From Chryseobacterium sp. ISL-80 (lineage in GTDB: Bacteria > Bacillota > Bacilli > Bacillales > Cytobacillaceae): DNA of 64,000 nucleotides. Below, piece by piece: positions 1-9,990 of this stretch. How positions within the stretch are numbered: the stretch's first letter is position 1; each line of letters starts with the position of its first letter. The position numbers were made by a program, and so were the translations under genes. The notes under the pieces are model-generated. The model was not told the DNA's origin and searched no databases. It saw nothing but the letters and a program-made list of their open reading frames with translations. The DNA is taken from the NCBI GenBank assembly GCA_018613055.1, contig JAGGQZ010000013.1, positions 248,001 through 312,000 on the forward strand, given 5' to 3'.

Positions 1-6
1 AGAGTT

Positions 7-30
7 GGCCAGGATACCATCGACCTGGCC
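7..30 (-). terminator. possible hairpin terminator after the LtaS-type gene
   Basis: A 7-bp GC-rich perfect stem (GGCCAGG / CCTGGCC) with a 10-nt loop lies just downstream of the minus-strand LtaS gene. No clear U-tract follows on the minus strand, so it may be a weak or Rho-independent-like end, or only an RNA-stabilising hairpin. Confidence 0.35.
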
Positions 31-48
31 AGTTTCGCATAAAGCATT

Positions 49-1851
49 TTATTTAAAAGAACGTACATAATCATCTGATAATTTCATGTAATGGATAATT
101 TTCTTTAATTCATCTTTCGCTTCTTCGGTAACTCCACTTTCAAGTCTATCCGATATGGATGTCAGCAGACCGCTGTCATTCGTTTTACCCGGAGTAAAAG
201 CATATTCATCTGTCACAAATGTTCCGGTTGGAGCATAAAAGCGAATACCGATTGTATTGGAGGTAGCATTGATCAAATCCGTGCCAAATATAACGTCTTT
301 GCCCAGATCAAGTCCCAATAAATTTGCGATAGTAGGATTGACGTCAATCAAGCCGCCAACCGAGTTAACGGTTTTTCCTTTTTGATTTGGTATCTTTACA
401 ATGAATGGGACATTTAAATGATCTAATATGGGATGATATTCATGGCCAAGAAGTTCATTAACAAGTGTGGTATCTTTTTTGTTTTGGGTCTGGACACCTT
501 GGTGGTCACCGTAAACTACGATCATTGAATCGTCATACAGGCCAGAGGTTTTAAGTGCTTCAACGAGAATTCCAAATGCATAGTCAGCATAACTGACAGA
601 TTTGATATATGATCCGACAATTGACTCATTATACTCTTCAGGTAAAGCTACTGTATATTGGCTTTTGATTTCAGGTAGATCGTAAGGATAATGGCTTGAT
701 AAAGCGATAATGTGAGCGTAGAATTTCTTATCTTTTATTTCCGCCAATTTTTCGACCGTCTTTTTATATAAAATTTCATCGGATACACCATAAGCTATAA
801 AATCTTCTTTTCCAAAGTAGTCTTGATCGAAATATTTTTCAAAACCCAGTGCTTCATACATCTCTTTTCTGCTCCAAAAGGAAACCTCATTAGCATGGAA
901 AGTCGCTGTATAGTAACCAGCCTGTTTCAATTGTCTGGGTAAACTCGGTACAACCTTGCCTGCAATGGCAGTGGACATTGGTTCATTGCCAAGTGCATAT
1001 ATGGAGCTGTTAACCAGGAATTCAGCATCTGATGTATTACCCTTGCCTACCTGAGTGTAGAAGTTCGGAAAATAATATGACTCCTTGATCAGCCGGTTCA
1101 AGTTTGGGGTGATCTCGGCTCCTTCAATACGTTTGTTGAGCAGAAAGTTTTGGACGGACTCCAATTGCACGATAATCAGGTTTCTACCCTTTGCGATTCC
1201 TTTTAACTTTGAATTTGTGTTCAAGTGTGATGGTTTTTTGCTGGCAACCAACTCAGGAGTTATATCCCTCTCTCCCCTGAATAAAGTACTGGTTTCAGAA
1301 GAGATTTCCATTAATTGATAAGCAAAGAACCCTATTGTATTGTATTGGTTTATTTCGCTGATTTGCTGTGAGGCTCTGTAAAAACTAATGGAAAGAAATA
1401 TGATATTGATTGCTGCGAGTATAACAATCAGTTTACTTTGGATTCGTATTATTTTTTCTGAAAGTTCTTTTGTATACTTCCATAGTAAGGACATGAACAG
1501 AATATCTAAGAAAAACCATAAATATTTTGCTTTGAATAATGCGTAGATGCTGGTCCGGATATCACCAAGCTGACCAGCTTGTGCCAGGGATTTATATGTA
1601 ACGAGTGAATTGTAGTAGTCAAAGTACATAACAGCTGTTAAAAAAAAGAAAGAGCCGATTATGTTTAGAATCAAATAAACTAATAATTTTTTATTTAATA
1701 AATTGGTTAACAAAAAGAATATTACTAAGAAGGAGACTTCCATTGCTGCTCCGCTTGCATCCAGGGTGCCCAGAATCTCGAAGCGGGTATAGAGTGATTT
1801 AATCCCAAGAGAAAATATAGTCAGGAGTGCTAGAAAAGAGAACTTTTTCAC
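49..1851 (-). CDS. LtaS-family lipoteichoic acid synthase / sulfatase-fold transferase
   Basis: Polytopic membrane enzyme of the LtaS family, which transfers glycerol phosphate from phosphatidylglycerol onto growing lipoteichoic acid outside the membrane. The protein has 600 residues, in the usual LtaS range. About five hydrophobic segments fill residues 5-160, followed by an extracellular sulfatase-fold domain from about 220. The metal-binding Glu is in the VQLESVQ segment (E231), the catalytic Thr lies in GKGNTSDAEF (T273), and a YGDHQG metal motif occurs late in the domain. The GTG start follows a near-perfect GGAGGTGAT ribosome site. It is a single-gene unit. B. subtilis has several paralogues (LtaS, YfnI, YqgS, YvgJ) and I cannot say which one this matches. 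It lies far from other teichoic genes here. Confidence 0.9.
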   Translation of the reverse strand: MKKFSFLALLTIFSLGIKSLYTRFEILGTLDASGAAMEVSFLVIFFLLTNLLNKKLLVYLILNIIGSFFFLTAVMYFDYYNSLVTYKSLAQAGQLGDIRTSIYALFKAKYLWFFLDILFMSLLWKYTKELSEKIIRIQSKLIVILAAINIIFLSISFYRASQQISEINQYNTIGFFAYQLMEISSETSTLFRGERDITPELVASKKPSHLNTNSKLKGIAKGRNLIIVQLESVQNFLLNKRIEGAEITPNLNRLIKESYYFPNFYTQVGKGNTSDAEFLVNSSIYALGNEPMSTAIAGKVVPSLPRQLKQAGYYTATFHANEVSFWSRKEMYEALGFEKYFDQDYFGKEDFIAYGVSDEILYKKTVEKLAEIKDKKFYAHIIALSSHYPYDLPEIKSQYTVALPEEYNESIVGSYIKSVSYADYAFGILVEALKTSGLYDDSMIVVYGDHQGVQTQNKKDTTLVNELLGHEYHPILDHLNVPFIVKIPNQKGKTVNSVGGLIDVNPTIANLLGLDLGKDVIFGTDLINATSNTIGIRFYAPTGTFVTDEYAFTPGKTNDSGLLTSISDRLESGVTEEAKDELKKIIHYMKLSDDYVRSFK

Positions 1852-1990
1852 CTTATCACCTCCATATTCGGAAAATTACTTTATGGCAATCAGTGTAGAC
1901 CAGGAATTGTTTAGTTAAACGATGAATGTTATTTGGTTCTGTTTAGGAATCTGAAGAATCTACATTATAAAAATTCTTAGCTAATAATAA

Positions 1991-2017
1991 AAGCCCTGCA
2001 GCCAATCTGCAGGGCTT
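1991..2017 (-). terminator. intrinsic terminator of the hupE-like gene
   Basis: Perfect 11-bp stem AAGCCCTGCAG / CTGCAGGGCTT with a 5-nt loop. Read on the minus strand it is followed by TTTTATTATT, directly after the HupE-like stop codon. Confidence 0.85.
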
Positions 2018-2029
2018 AATTTCAATTAT

Positions 2030-3205
2030 TTAAGAAAATAGTCTCTGAACGAGCCAATATGTTCCAAAAAGAATAATAACGATGGATCCGTATTTGATTA
2101 TTTTGGAGGAAGCTTTCAGACGGTGAAGATAGCTAAGCAATGGAAGTAAAAGCAGAACAATTACAAGCTGAACCACTTCAATTCCGATATTGAAACTTAT
2201 TAATGCTGAAGCAAGGTTTGCTTTAGACAGGTTCATTTCCTGCAGGATGTTGGCAAATCCTAGCCCATGAATCAGCCCAAACAAAAATGTTAATCCCCAG
2301 CGGTGATTTACTTCTTTTTTAAGAATATTTTCAACCGCTACATAAATAATGCTCAATGCAATGAAGGATTCTACAATTCTTGATGGCAGATCCATGATTC
2401 CCAATACTGCTAAACTCAAAGTAATACTGTGAGCCACCGTAAAGGATGTAACGATTAAAGCATATTGTTTGAACGTCTGTTTTCTTAGCAGTAATGCGAA
2501 TAGGAACAAAAGATGATCATAGCCGGTTAAAATATGAGACATACCCAGCTGAAAAAATGATAACCAGGATGATGAAGCTTGTACTTCAGGTTTTGTTTCT
2601 TGTGTAGGTGTAGATTGATTATTCTGTTCTCCTGCTGCTTGTTGTTCTTGCTGTACCTCTGTAAGCAGAATGGTCCAGGAACGATTTTCCCCTTGTAGTG
2701 CTGCTTGACTTGATTCTCCATTAACTGAAGCGGAGAGTAAATTAACATAGTTTGTATTTGGATCGTTTCCATAAAGTCCATCATTGACCGTGATGGTATC
2801 ACCGGCTTGAAATGATGGATATTTTAAGGATAACGTCAGAAATTCTTTATTGTCTTTCTTAGCGATTTTTATATCAATTAGTTCTGGCTCTTGCTGTTCA
2901 TTATTTTTGTCGAGTATTACGCTATGGGTCAGGAACTCTACAATGTGGTCTTGATTATCTGCAATTTCCTTTTCTTGTAGAATTTGATCCTTGTTTTGAT
3001 CGATATCCTCCTGAAGTTCAAGGATGGATAAAGTGTCAACCGAGAATGCGAATTTCGTTTCCTGTTCATTAAACTCAATCGTTGTAAAGCTTGCACTGTA
3101 TGGATGGGCAGACGCCAAGGATGGGAAGGAGTTGATAGTAAAAATAAATAATAATAGAAAATAAAAAAATACTTTCATCTTTTTCTTGCCGCTTGCTGCT
3201 TTCAA
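2030..3205 (-). CDS. HupE/UreJ-family secreted-domain membrane protein
   Basis: A 391-residue membrane protein of the HupE/UreJ_2 family. Members are found beside nickel enzymes in some bacteria and are suspected metal transporters, but the Bacillus members have no proven role. A signal peptide lies at about residues 1-33, ending near the ASAHPYSAS segment. A soluble extracytoplasmic domain runs to about residue 215, with a Gln-rich linker at 185-210. Six or seven membrane helices follow, containing the family signature HILTGYDHLLFLFALL. The TTG start is set by GGGAGG eight bases upstream. It stands alone between two terminators and diverges from the large PHP gene. No urease or hydrogenase genes are nearby, so a nickel role is not supported by context. 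Confidence 0.8.
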   Translation of the reverse strand: MKAASGKKKMKVFFYFLLLFIFTINSFPSLASAHPYSASFTTIEFNEQETKFAFSVDTLSILELQEDIDQNKDQILQEKEIADNQDHIVEFLTHSVILDKNNEQQEPELIDIKIAKKDNKEFLTLSLKYPSFQAGDTITVNDGLYGNDPNTNYVNLLSASVNGESSQAALQGENRSWTILLTEVQQEQQAAGEQNNQSTPTQETKPEVQASSSWLSFFQLGMSHILTGYDHLLFLFALLLRKQTFKQYALIVTSFTVAHSITLSLAVLGIMDLPSRIVESFIALSIIYVAVENILKKEVNHRWGLTFLFGLIHGLGFANILQEMNLSKANLASALISFNIGIEVVQLVIVLLLLPLLSYLHRLKASSKIIKYGSIVIILFGTYWLVQRLFS

Positions 3206-3306
3206 TTTATATCCTCCCTTAAATGATCAAATAGTACAAACAACTTAATATAATCATAAATTCCTATAGGTGTATAGAAGGTTGCGGAACTTTTAACAAG
3301 AGATTT

Positions 3307-3334
3307 TTGAAAATTATTTATTTCCAGTTATATC
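3307..3334 (+). promoter_or_regulatory. candidate sigma-A promoter for the PHP surface protein
   Basis: TTGAAA, a 16-bp spacer, then TATATC, about 137 bp ahead of the ATG at 3471. The match to consensus is moderate. I saw no convincing tandem PhoP-box repeats here, although the product could suit phosphate control. Confidence 0.3.
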
Positions 3335-3470
3335 ATTAGCCTTAAAAATTCTGTAAAATTAAATTGCTATTAAACTTACATAATAGAAAGGTTGTCGATG
3401 ATCTTCTGAATTATATCTTTCTTATTTTAAGAGTTTGGGGAAAAATCATAGAAGAAAGGATGGTAAATCA

Positions 3471-6400
3471 ATGAAGAGAAAAAAGAGAATCTACAGGCAG
3501 CGGACGAGCTTGTTTCTGGCTGTACTATTGCTTGTCAGCACCTTCTTTCCAGGTGGCCTCGCACTAAAAGCAAGCGCTTCCATTGCTGAACATCTTGTAA
3601 TCAGCCAAGTTTATGGCGGGGGTGGGAATAAGGATGCAGTCTACTCAAACGATTTTGTAGAATTGTACAACCCGACAGAAAAGGAGATTTCTCTAGAAGG
3701 CTGGTCAATTCAAAAAGCCAGCAGTACAGGGACCTCTTGGCAAAAAATTGATTTGAACGGAGTAATCAAACCTTATGGTTATTACTTAATACAAGGAAAA
3801 GCAGGGACTTCGGTCACTGATAAACCACTTCCTCAGTACGATGCAAACGATTCATCCTTTGATTTAAGCAGTACAAAAGGGAAAGTGGTTTTGGTCAATA
3901 ATACGGATCTTGTTTCCGGTCAATATCCTGAAAACATTGTTGATTTTATTGGCTTCGGTGAAGGAACGGTTGGTTTTGAAGGGACGGGACCATCTGCGAC
4001 ACTAACGAATCAAACGAGTGCCCAACGGAGACCATATGCCAATGTGGATCCGGCAACCGGTAAAGGGAATGCATGGGATACAGATGATAATGTGTCTGAT
4101 ATTGTTAATGCAACTCCAGTTCCAAAGAACAGTGTAAGTCCTGTAGAGCCGCCTATGCAATCTGATAAGAGTTTGCAGCCGGTAGGAAACAATGTTCAAT
4201 TTACACTTGATAGTTCTAACGGAAAAGTAATCGGAAACCCTGGAGCTGTTTTGGCAGATTCAGATATTAAAATCTATGAAACTTCCTCAAAAGGTACTGT
4301 CCTAGGCTCTAATAAAGCAGAAGCAGACGGTTCTTTTGAAGTAAGCCTCATAACAGATAAGAATTTATCTTCAATCTTTATCACTGCAACACAGGCTGGA
4401 AAAAAAGAAAGTAATGCGGTCGAAATAAATCTGGCCACTGCCAGTGAGGGCGTTAATGCTGAAAATCTTAGCTACAGTGTTGATGAAAACGGAAATGGGA
4501 CATTGATCGGAAATGAGGGAGCAGCTGTTAGTAATTCCCTGATCAATGTATACCCTGATTCATCAGCAAATAAAGCGGAGCGCCTTAATTCTGAGGTCAC
4601 CGAAGCCATGTCAAATGGCGGATTCAGTGCAATCACCTTTAGCAACGCACCTGAAACAGTTTATGTGACCCAGCAATCAAGCAGTGCGAATGGGATTATG
4701 CTTGAAAGTTCGCCTGTCTCTGTTGAAAAGGCAGATACAGACGCTGTCACTCCTTTGAACGTTGTAAAACAAACAGATTCCAAAGGGCTTTTGACAAATC
4801 TTAATCAATATTTCACTGTCGAAGGTGTTGTCACTGTTGATAATGGAATAATGGGGACACAGAAGAATAACTTCTATATCCAGGATGCGACAGGCGGCAT
4901 CAATATATTTGGCAACTATGATTCAGAGTTGACAATTAAACGCGGGGATAAGCTGCGAATCACAGGTAAAGTCATTGAGTATAAGGGACTAACTGAATTA
5001 GAAGCTACTGCCATTACTAGAGTTGGCGAAGGTAAAACTCTTCCAGCAGCAAAGGAAACGACGATTCAGGAATTAAACACGTTTACTGTAGCGGAGCTTT
5101 TGGAAGGCAGCCTGGTAAAGGTAACTGGTAAAGTTTCCGCTGTTTCTGGTTCAGGTAATGTAAATGTTACTTTAGTGGATGAAAATAATAAATCAACAAC
5201 TGTCAGGGTCATGTCAGCAACAGGAATCAATACGGATACTGACCTTGTAATCGGTAAAAGCTATTCAGTAACCGGAATTGTTGGCCAATATACATCTTCT
5301 ACTACATCACATACAAACGGATATCAAGTATTCCCTCGGGATAAGAAAGATATTGCAGGTGAACTGGGTGTAGAACATACACCATTAACAGAAGTCTATA
5401 AAAATACTCATATTGAGTTTGTAGCAAATGCCAGCGGCGCAGAGTCAGCTGCCGTATACTACAAGGCAAAAAATACCGCTGAGTATACAGTTCTCCCTAT
5501 GACTGCCGGCAGCGATGGCCGATATACTGCGGTTTTGGAAGCATCTCAAGTTCCTGCGGATGGATTCGATTATTTTATTGAAGTTAAAGCAGGAGAAAGT
5601 GTTAAGACATCTGGTACAAAGGATGCTCCGTTTCAGGTGAAAGTGGTTTTGGATGAAGAAGGGCCAAGAATTTACAGCGAAACTCCTGTAGGAGGATCGA
5701 AAGTTGAAAGTCCACGCCCTGAAATCTCGGTATTGCTCGAGGATCCAAGCGGTGTGGATGAAACAAGTGTGAAAGTTTCGCTTGATGGCAGCGAACTTAC
5801 TTCGGCAACCATCTCAAAGAGCCAGGTGAAATTCGTTCCTGCTGAAGATCTATCTCTTGGTGTTCATACCGTTAAGGTAACAGCAAGCGATTCAAGAAAA
5901 AACAACAGTACGTATGAATGGACATTCGAAGTAGTGCCACGCTTTGAAGGCGGACAGCATTTCCGTGGTACAACCCATAACCATACAAATATTTCACATG
6001 ATGGTGCGGGTTCACCTGAGGATGCTTTAAAAGCAGGCAAGAAGTACGGCTACGACTGGTTTGCATTCTCCGATCACTCACATGACATCGATCCGTCTTT
6101 GCTTGGACAGGATACAGTTGATCGTGACGGAATGCAGGAAAGAAAAGGCGGTGCAGACTGGCAGTTAACAAAAAAACTTGCTGCCGACTACACCAAAAAT
6201 GATGAGTTCGTGGTATTCCCTGCGTTTGAAATGACTGCCACTACCTGGGGACACTCAAATATCTTTGGGACAGAGAACTTCATCGATCGCAATATTAATG
6301 GAAAAACATATCAGGATTTAAACAATTATTACGCATGGGTCATGAAATACGATGACATAGTCGGGCAGTTCAACCATCCGGATATGTCAAAAAATGCGTT

Positions 6401-9400
6401 TAACAACTTTAAACCTTACGATAAAGGAGCAGACAAGCTCTTTACAATGTTGGAAGTTGGTAACGGTTCAGGTCACTACGGTTACGCTAATGCGGAAAAG
6501 AAGTTTTTCTCAGTACTTGATTTAGGCTGGCATGTGGCACCGACTTATGGTGAGGACAACCATGAAGGTACTTGGGGACAAACAAGAGCCCGTACGGTAA
6601 TCGTCGCTGAGGACCTTACTCAAGAATCCCTTCTTCACTCAATGAGAAATATGCGAGTCTACATGGTTGAAGATCCAAACTTCACACTCAATGTGAAAGC
6701 AAATGGATTCTACATGGGTTCAACAGTTGACAGCAAATCATTGAAGTTCGATATTTCGGGCAGTGACTTTGTCGCAGAGTCGAGGAGCATACCAGAATAT
6801 GACTACCTGGCAGCTGATTATCAATCCGACGACCGAATTGAAAAAGTAGAACTGATCACGAATGGCGGAAAAGTTGTAGATTCTATTACCCCTATGGAAA
6901 AAGAGTTTACCTGGGATCCATCCTATACAGTTACTGGCGGACAGCAATGGTTTGTCGTAAAAGTAACCCAAAAGGATGGCGAGCAGATGTACTCCGCTCC
7001 AATCTGGTCAAAAGAAGAAGCTGTGGATGTGAAAGTAAATGGAATTGATGTCGAGGGAGATGTCATCATCGAAGGAAATCCAGCGACGTTAAAATCCAAC
7101 GTAAGCAATAATGGAACACAAGAAGTTAAGAATATAAAAGTGGAGCTTTATTATGATGAGGTTAAAGAAGCAAACCTGATCGGTTCACAAACGATTTCTT
7201 CCATCATTCCAAAAGGTGTGGGAACGGCTTCTGCGGTCTGGGAGAGCCCGATGAAGGGAGACCACGAAATCATCGCGGTTGTTACCTCATTGGATGGACT
7301 GGACCTTGGTGATTCAACCTTTGTTTTACAAGTGAAAATTAAAGAACCGCTAGGCATAAAAGTAATGATCGATGCCAAGCATGGCAATGAGAACACAAGT
7401 GGTGACAGCGGATCCTATAAGGATAACCTGAAATCCTTCACAACAATGATGCAAAAAGAGGGATATACAGTTGCCGAAAATAAAGCAACTTTCACGGATG
7501 CTTTACTCAGTGATGTAAATGTTCTGGTCATTACGCATCCAAAATATGCTTATACGGCGGACGAAAGCGCAGCAATCGCGAAGTTCGTTAAAAACGGCGG
7601 ATCAGTCCTAATGGCGAGCAAGAGTAACTATGGTACAGATCCTACGATTAATAATGCAATGTTGAGTGAGATTGGTACCGAAATCAGAATGGGCAATGAC
7701 GGAGTTTTTGATGTAAGTGAAGACGGAAACTTCTGGAGCGATCCAAGTAAGAGTCCGTTTGCGGTAAGGGTATTCCCTGAGCCTGTCTCCAATTACATCA
7801 CAGACCGGGTATCCTTCCTGGACTACTATAGCGGTGGAAGCTTATCAGGAGCTGATAACAAGCCGTTGACAGATAGTGATAAGGTTACAATCCTTGCAAG
7901 AGGAAACGAAACTACTTATCAGGGAAGCGTAAAAGGCGGTTATACTTACGATGATGTTTCAGATGAAACCGGTGGCTCAGCTATTCCGTTAATTGCCTCC
8001 GAGGAAATCGGCGAAAATGGCAGGGTTATCGTATCAGGAATGAATATCTTTAACGATAAGCAGCTCGATGAATCATATGAGCCAAAAGGCAATGATGAAT
8101 TTGCGCTGAACGCGGTAAACTGGCTTGCTCATCGCGGAACAACAGTTTCTTCAATTGGTGATGCAAGAGACCTTGCTGAAGATACACCTGTAGTGATTGA
8201 AGGAACAGTCACAACCGGAGCCGGAGTTTTCTTTGACGCATTCTATGTACAGGATGAAACTGGCGGAATCATGGCTTTCCAGGAAGTTCCTGCAGGATCA
8301 TTGAAGCCTGGTGATAAGGTCCGTATCTATGGACATATCATCACATTCGATAACAACAAGGAAATCGAGTTTGCGAAGTTTGATCAAGACGTAATCAAAA
8401 TTAGTGAGGGAGACCCAATCCAACCAAAAGATGTAGCTACTGGCGAAGCTACTTCTAATGCTAACCAGGGGCTTCTTGTGAAAGTAACAGGTAAAGTTGT
8501 TTCCCAATTTGACGCCAACTCTTATATCATCAACGACGGGTCAGGCGATGTATTGGTATTTACAGATGGCTATATCACTAACCAGAGTGGACCAGTTCCA
8601 GTTCTGAAAGTAGGGGATACTTTAGAGGCAGTCGGTTTATCAGGCTCTTTCGCGGAAGGTACAAGGATTCGTGTACGTGATACGAAAGAACTTGTAAAGG
8701 TAGATAAAACAGCACCTGTCACTACAGCAACAGTAAATCCTGAAAGTCCTACTGGCAATAACGGCTGGTACACAACCGATGTCACTGTCACACTGACTTC
8801 AGTAGATGAAGAATCAGGTGTGAATTCACCAGAATACAGGATTAATGGTGGAGAATGGTTGGAATATACAGAAGCTATCCAATTTAATAAGGATGGTGTT
8901 TTCACTCTCGAATTCCATGGTTCAGACGTTAGCGGAAATGTTGAAGAGATCAAGTCCATTGAAATCAAAGTGGATAAGACTGCTCCAGAAACATCCGTTA
9001 CGGTAAACCCTGAAAACGCAACAGGTACAAACGGCTGGTATACCTCTGATGTGACTGTTTCTCTATCTGCCACAGACTCGATGACGGATGTTAAGACGAC
9101 ACAATATCGTATTAATGGTGGAGAGTGGACAGCGTACTCAGATGCATTGCAATTAACGTCCGATGGAATCTACAAGATTGAATACCAAAGTGTAGATGGG
9201 GCAGGAAATGTGGAAGAAACGAAAATGAAGGAGATTAAGATCGACCAAACAGCTCCTGAATTATCTGTTTCAGTAGATAAGCCAACCCTCCTTGTGCCAA
9301 ATCACAAGCTAGTCGATATCAAGGCATTGCTAGACTACAGTGATGCCAGATCAGGAATAAGTTCGGTAGTATTGGAATCAATCACGGTTAATGAAGTAAA

Positions 9401-9581
9401 CGCAGACATCAGTGATATAAGTGGAGCGTTATATAAAACGTTAGATACGGATTTTGCCCTTCGTTCCGAAAGAAACGGAAAAGGCAATGGACGCATCTAC
9501 ACCATCACATATCTAGCTACTGATCAGGCCGGAAATACAACAGAGGCTCAAGCTACTGTTACGGTGTTAAAAGGAAGATAA
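3471..9581 (+). CDS. giant secreted multidomain PHP-type phosphoesterase/nuclease-like protein
   Basis: Start chosen at ATG 3471, with AAAGGATGG upstream, rather than an in-frame TTG at 3435. This gives about 2036 residues. A signal peptide comes first. A lamin-tail domain (about 36-160) follows, then Ig-like repeats and an OB-fold pair of the YhcR type (about 440-620). The CehA/McbA-type PHP domain spans about 830-1080, with THNHTN, FSDHSHD, FNHPD and GEDNHEG histidine motifs for metal binding. A CARDB-like domain (about 1190-1290), a glutamine-amidotransferase-like Rossmann domain (about 1295-1550), a second OB-fold pair (about 1560-1740) and two OmpL47-type repeats (about 1743-1920) follow. 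No LPXTG or other anchor is visible at the C terminus, so it is probably released or loosely bound. An extracellular phosphoesterase or nuclease role is inferred from domains only. Confidence 0.85.
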   Translation: MKRKKRIYRQRTSLFLAVLLLVSTFFPGGLALKASASIAEHLVISQVYGGGGNKDAVYSNDFVELYNPTEKEISLEGWSIQKASSTGTSWQKIDLNGVIKPYGYYLIQGKAGTSVTDKPLPQYDANDSSFDLSSTKGKVVLVNNTDLVSGQYPENIVDFIGFGEGTVGFEGTGPSATLTNQTSAQRRPYANVDPATGKGNAWDTDDNVSDIVNATPVPKNSVSPVEPPMQSDKSLQPVGNNVQFTLDSSNGKVIGNPGAVLADSDIKIYETSSKGTVLGSNKAEADGSFEVSLITDKNLSSIFITATQAGKKESNAVEINLATASEGVNAENLSYSVDENGNGTLIGNEGAAVSNSLINVYPDSSANKAERLNSEVTEAMSNGGFSAITFSNAPETVYVTQQSSSANGIMLESSPVSVEKADTDAVTPLNVVKQTDSKGLLTNLNQYFTVEGVVTVDNGIMGTQKNNFYIQDATGGINIFGNYDSELTIKRGDKLRITGKVIEYKGLTELEATAITRVGEGKTLPAAKETTIQELNTFTVAELLEGSLVKVTGKVSAVSGSGNVNVTLVDENNKSTTVRVMSATGINTDTDLVIGKSYSVTGIVGQYTSSTTSHTNGYQVFPRDKKDIAGELGVEHTPLTEVYKNTHIEFVANASGAESAAVYYKAKNTAEYTVLPMTAGSDGRYTAVLEASQVPADGFDYFIEVKAGESVKTSGTKDAPFQVKVVLDEEGPRIYSETPVGGSKVESPRPEISVLLEDPSGVDETSVKVSLDGSELTSATISKSQVKFVPAEDLSLGVHTVKVTASDSRKNNSTYEWTFEVVPRFEGGQHFRGTTHNHTNISHDGAGSPEDALKAGKKYGYDWFAFSDHSHDIDPSLLGQDTVDRDGMQERKGGADWQLTKKLAADYTKNDEFVVFPAFEMTATTWGHSNIFGTENFIDRNINGKTYQDLNNYYAWVMKYDDIVGQFNHPDMSKNAFNNFKPYDKGADKLFTMLEVGNGSGHYGYANAEKKFFSVLDLGWHVAPTYGEDNHEGTWGQTRARTVIVAEDLTQESLLHSMRNMRVYMVEDPNFTLNVKANGFYMGSTVDSKSLKFDISGSDFVAESRSIPEYDYLAADYQSDDRIEKVELITNGGKVVDSITPMEKEFTWDPSYTVTGGQQWFVVKVTQKDGEQMYSAPIWSKEEAVDVKVNGIDVEGDVIIEGNPATLKSNVSNNGTQEVKNIKVELYYDEVKEANLIGSQTISSIIPKGVGTASAVWESPMKGDHEIIAVVTSLDGLDLGDSTFVLQVKIKEPLGIKVMIDAKHGNENTSGDSGSYKDNLKSFTTMMQKEGYTVAENKATFTDALLSDVNVLVITHPKYAYTADESAAIAKFVKNGGSVLMASKSNYGTDPTINNAMLSEIGTEIRMGNDGVFDVSEDGNFWSDPSKSPFAVRVFPEPVSNYITDRVSFLDYYSGGSLSGADNKPLTDSDKVTILARGNETTYQGSVKGGYTYDDVSDETGGSAIPLIASEEIGENGRVIVSGMNIFNDKQLDESYEPKGNDEFALNAVNWLAHRGTTVSSIGDARDLAEDTPVVIEGTVTTGAGVFFDAFYVQDETGGIMAFQEVPAGSLKPGDKVRIYGHIITFDNNKEIEFAKFDQDVIKISEGDPIQPKDVATGEATSNANQGLLVKVTGKVVSQFDANSYIINDGSGDVLVFTDGYITNQSGPVPVLKVGDTLEAVGLSGSFAEGTRIRVRDTKELVKVDKTAPVTTATVNPESPTGNNGWYTTDVTVTLTSVDEESGVNSPEYRINGGEWLEYTEAIQFNKDGVFTLEFHGSDVSGNVEEIKSIEIKVDKTAPETSVTVNPENATGTNGWYTSDVTVSLSATDSMTDVKTTQYRINGGEWTAYSDALQLTSDGIYKIEYQSVDGAGNVEETKMKEIKIDQTAPELSVSVDKPTLLVPNHKLVDIKALLDYSDARSGISSVVLESITVNEVNADISDISGALYKTLDTDFALRSERNGKGNGRIYTITYLATDQAGNTTEAQATVTVLKGR

Positions 9582-9585
9582 AAAT

Positions 9586-9636
9586 AAAAAAGACTGCATA
9601 TGAGAAACCTTATGTTTCTTCATAGCAGTCTTTTTT
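9586..9636. terminator. bidirectional hairpin terminator
   Basis: Long stem AAAAAAGACTGC / GCAGTCTTTTTT with an inner paired arm (GAAAC / GTTTC), immediately after the PHP-protein stop. The A-rich and T-rich flanks let it work for both strands, so it would also end the small minus-strand ORF at 9691-9795. Confidence 0.9.
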
Positions 9637-9690
9637 ATTAGCGCCAATCTTTTATTTATGCTCATACCAGTTGCATCCACACCACTTTCA

Positions 9691-9795
9691 TTATTCATGT
9701 TCACGCTGCTTTTTTGTTTGATTGCTAATGACAGTTAACAATAATAATTTTTCTTCCGGGCTCAACATGCTCCAGCTTCCTGCTTTTACTCTCAT
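9691..9795 (-). CDS. 34-residue hypothetical small protein
   Basis: A short minus-strand ORF, beginning MRVKAGSWSMLSPEEKLL and ending KKQREHE. It has an excellent AAGGAG ribosome site eight bases before its ATG and a bidirectional terminator downstream, which together make translation plausible. The peptide is amphipathic and highly charged, with no signal peptide. I do not recognise a family. It could equally be a chance ORF. A weak TATATAAGG sequence lies upstream on the same strand. Confidence 0.45.
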   Translation of the reverse strand: MRVKAGSWSMLSPEEKLLLLTVISNQTKKQREHE

Positions 9796-9990
9796 GTAAA
9801 ACACTCCTTATTAACTGTATTTTTTTTACTTTTGCTTCTGTAATCCTTATATACCGCCTTTTTTAAAAAATCAAACAACAAAAGTTTCTACAAATTACCA
9901 GTTGGTTCTACATGCATGTCCCGGCTCTTTTGTCGAAGGAGATCAAGGTAGCGAGAAGTATGGGGGATTTACACCAAAATTTGGATGAAA

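Noticed and set aside
3206-3470. Possible PhoP boxes (TTAACA-like) ahead of the PHP protein
   Set aside because: Only scattered single half-sites were seen, not the regular 11-bp-spaced repeats needed.
8570-9073. 167-codon minus-strand open frame
   Set aside because: It lies antisense to the OmpL47-type repeats of the PHP protein, which have clear domain structure; no ribosome site.
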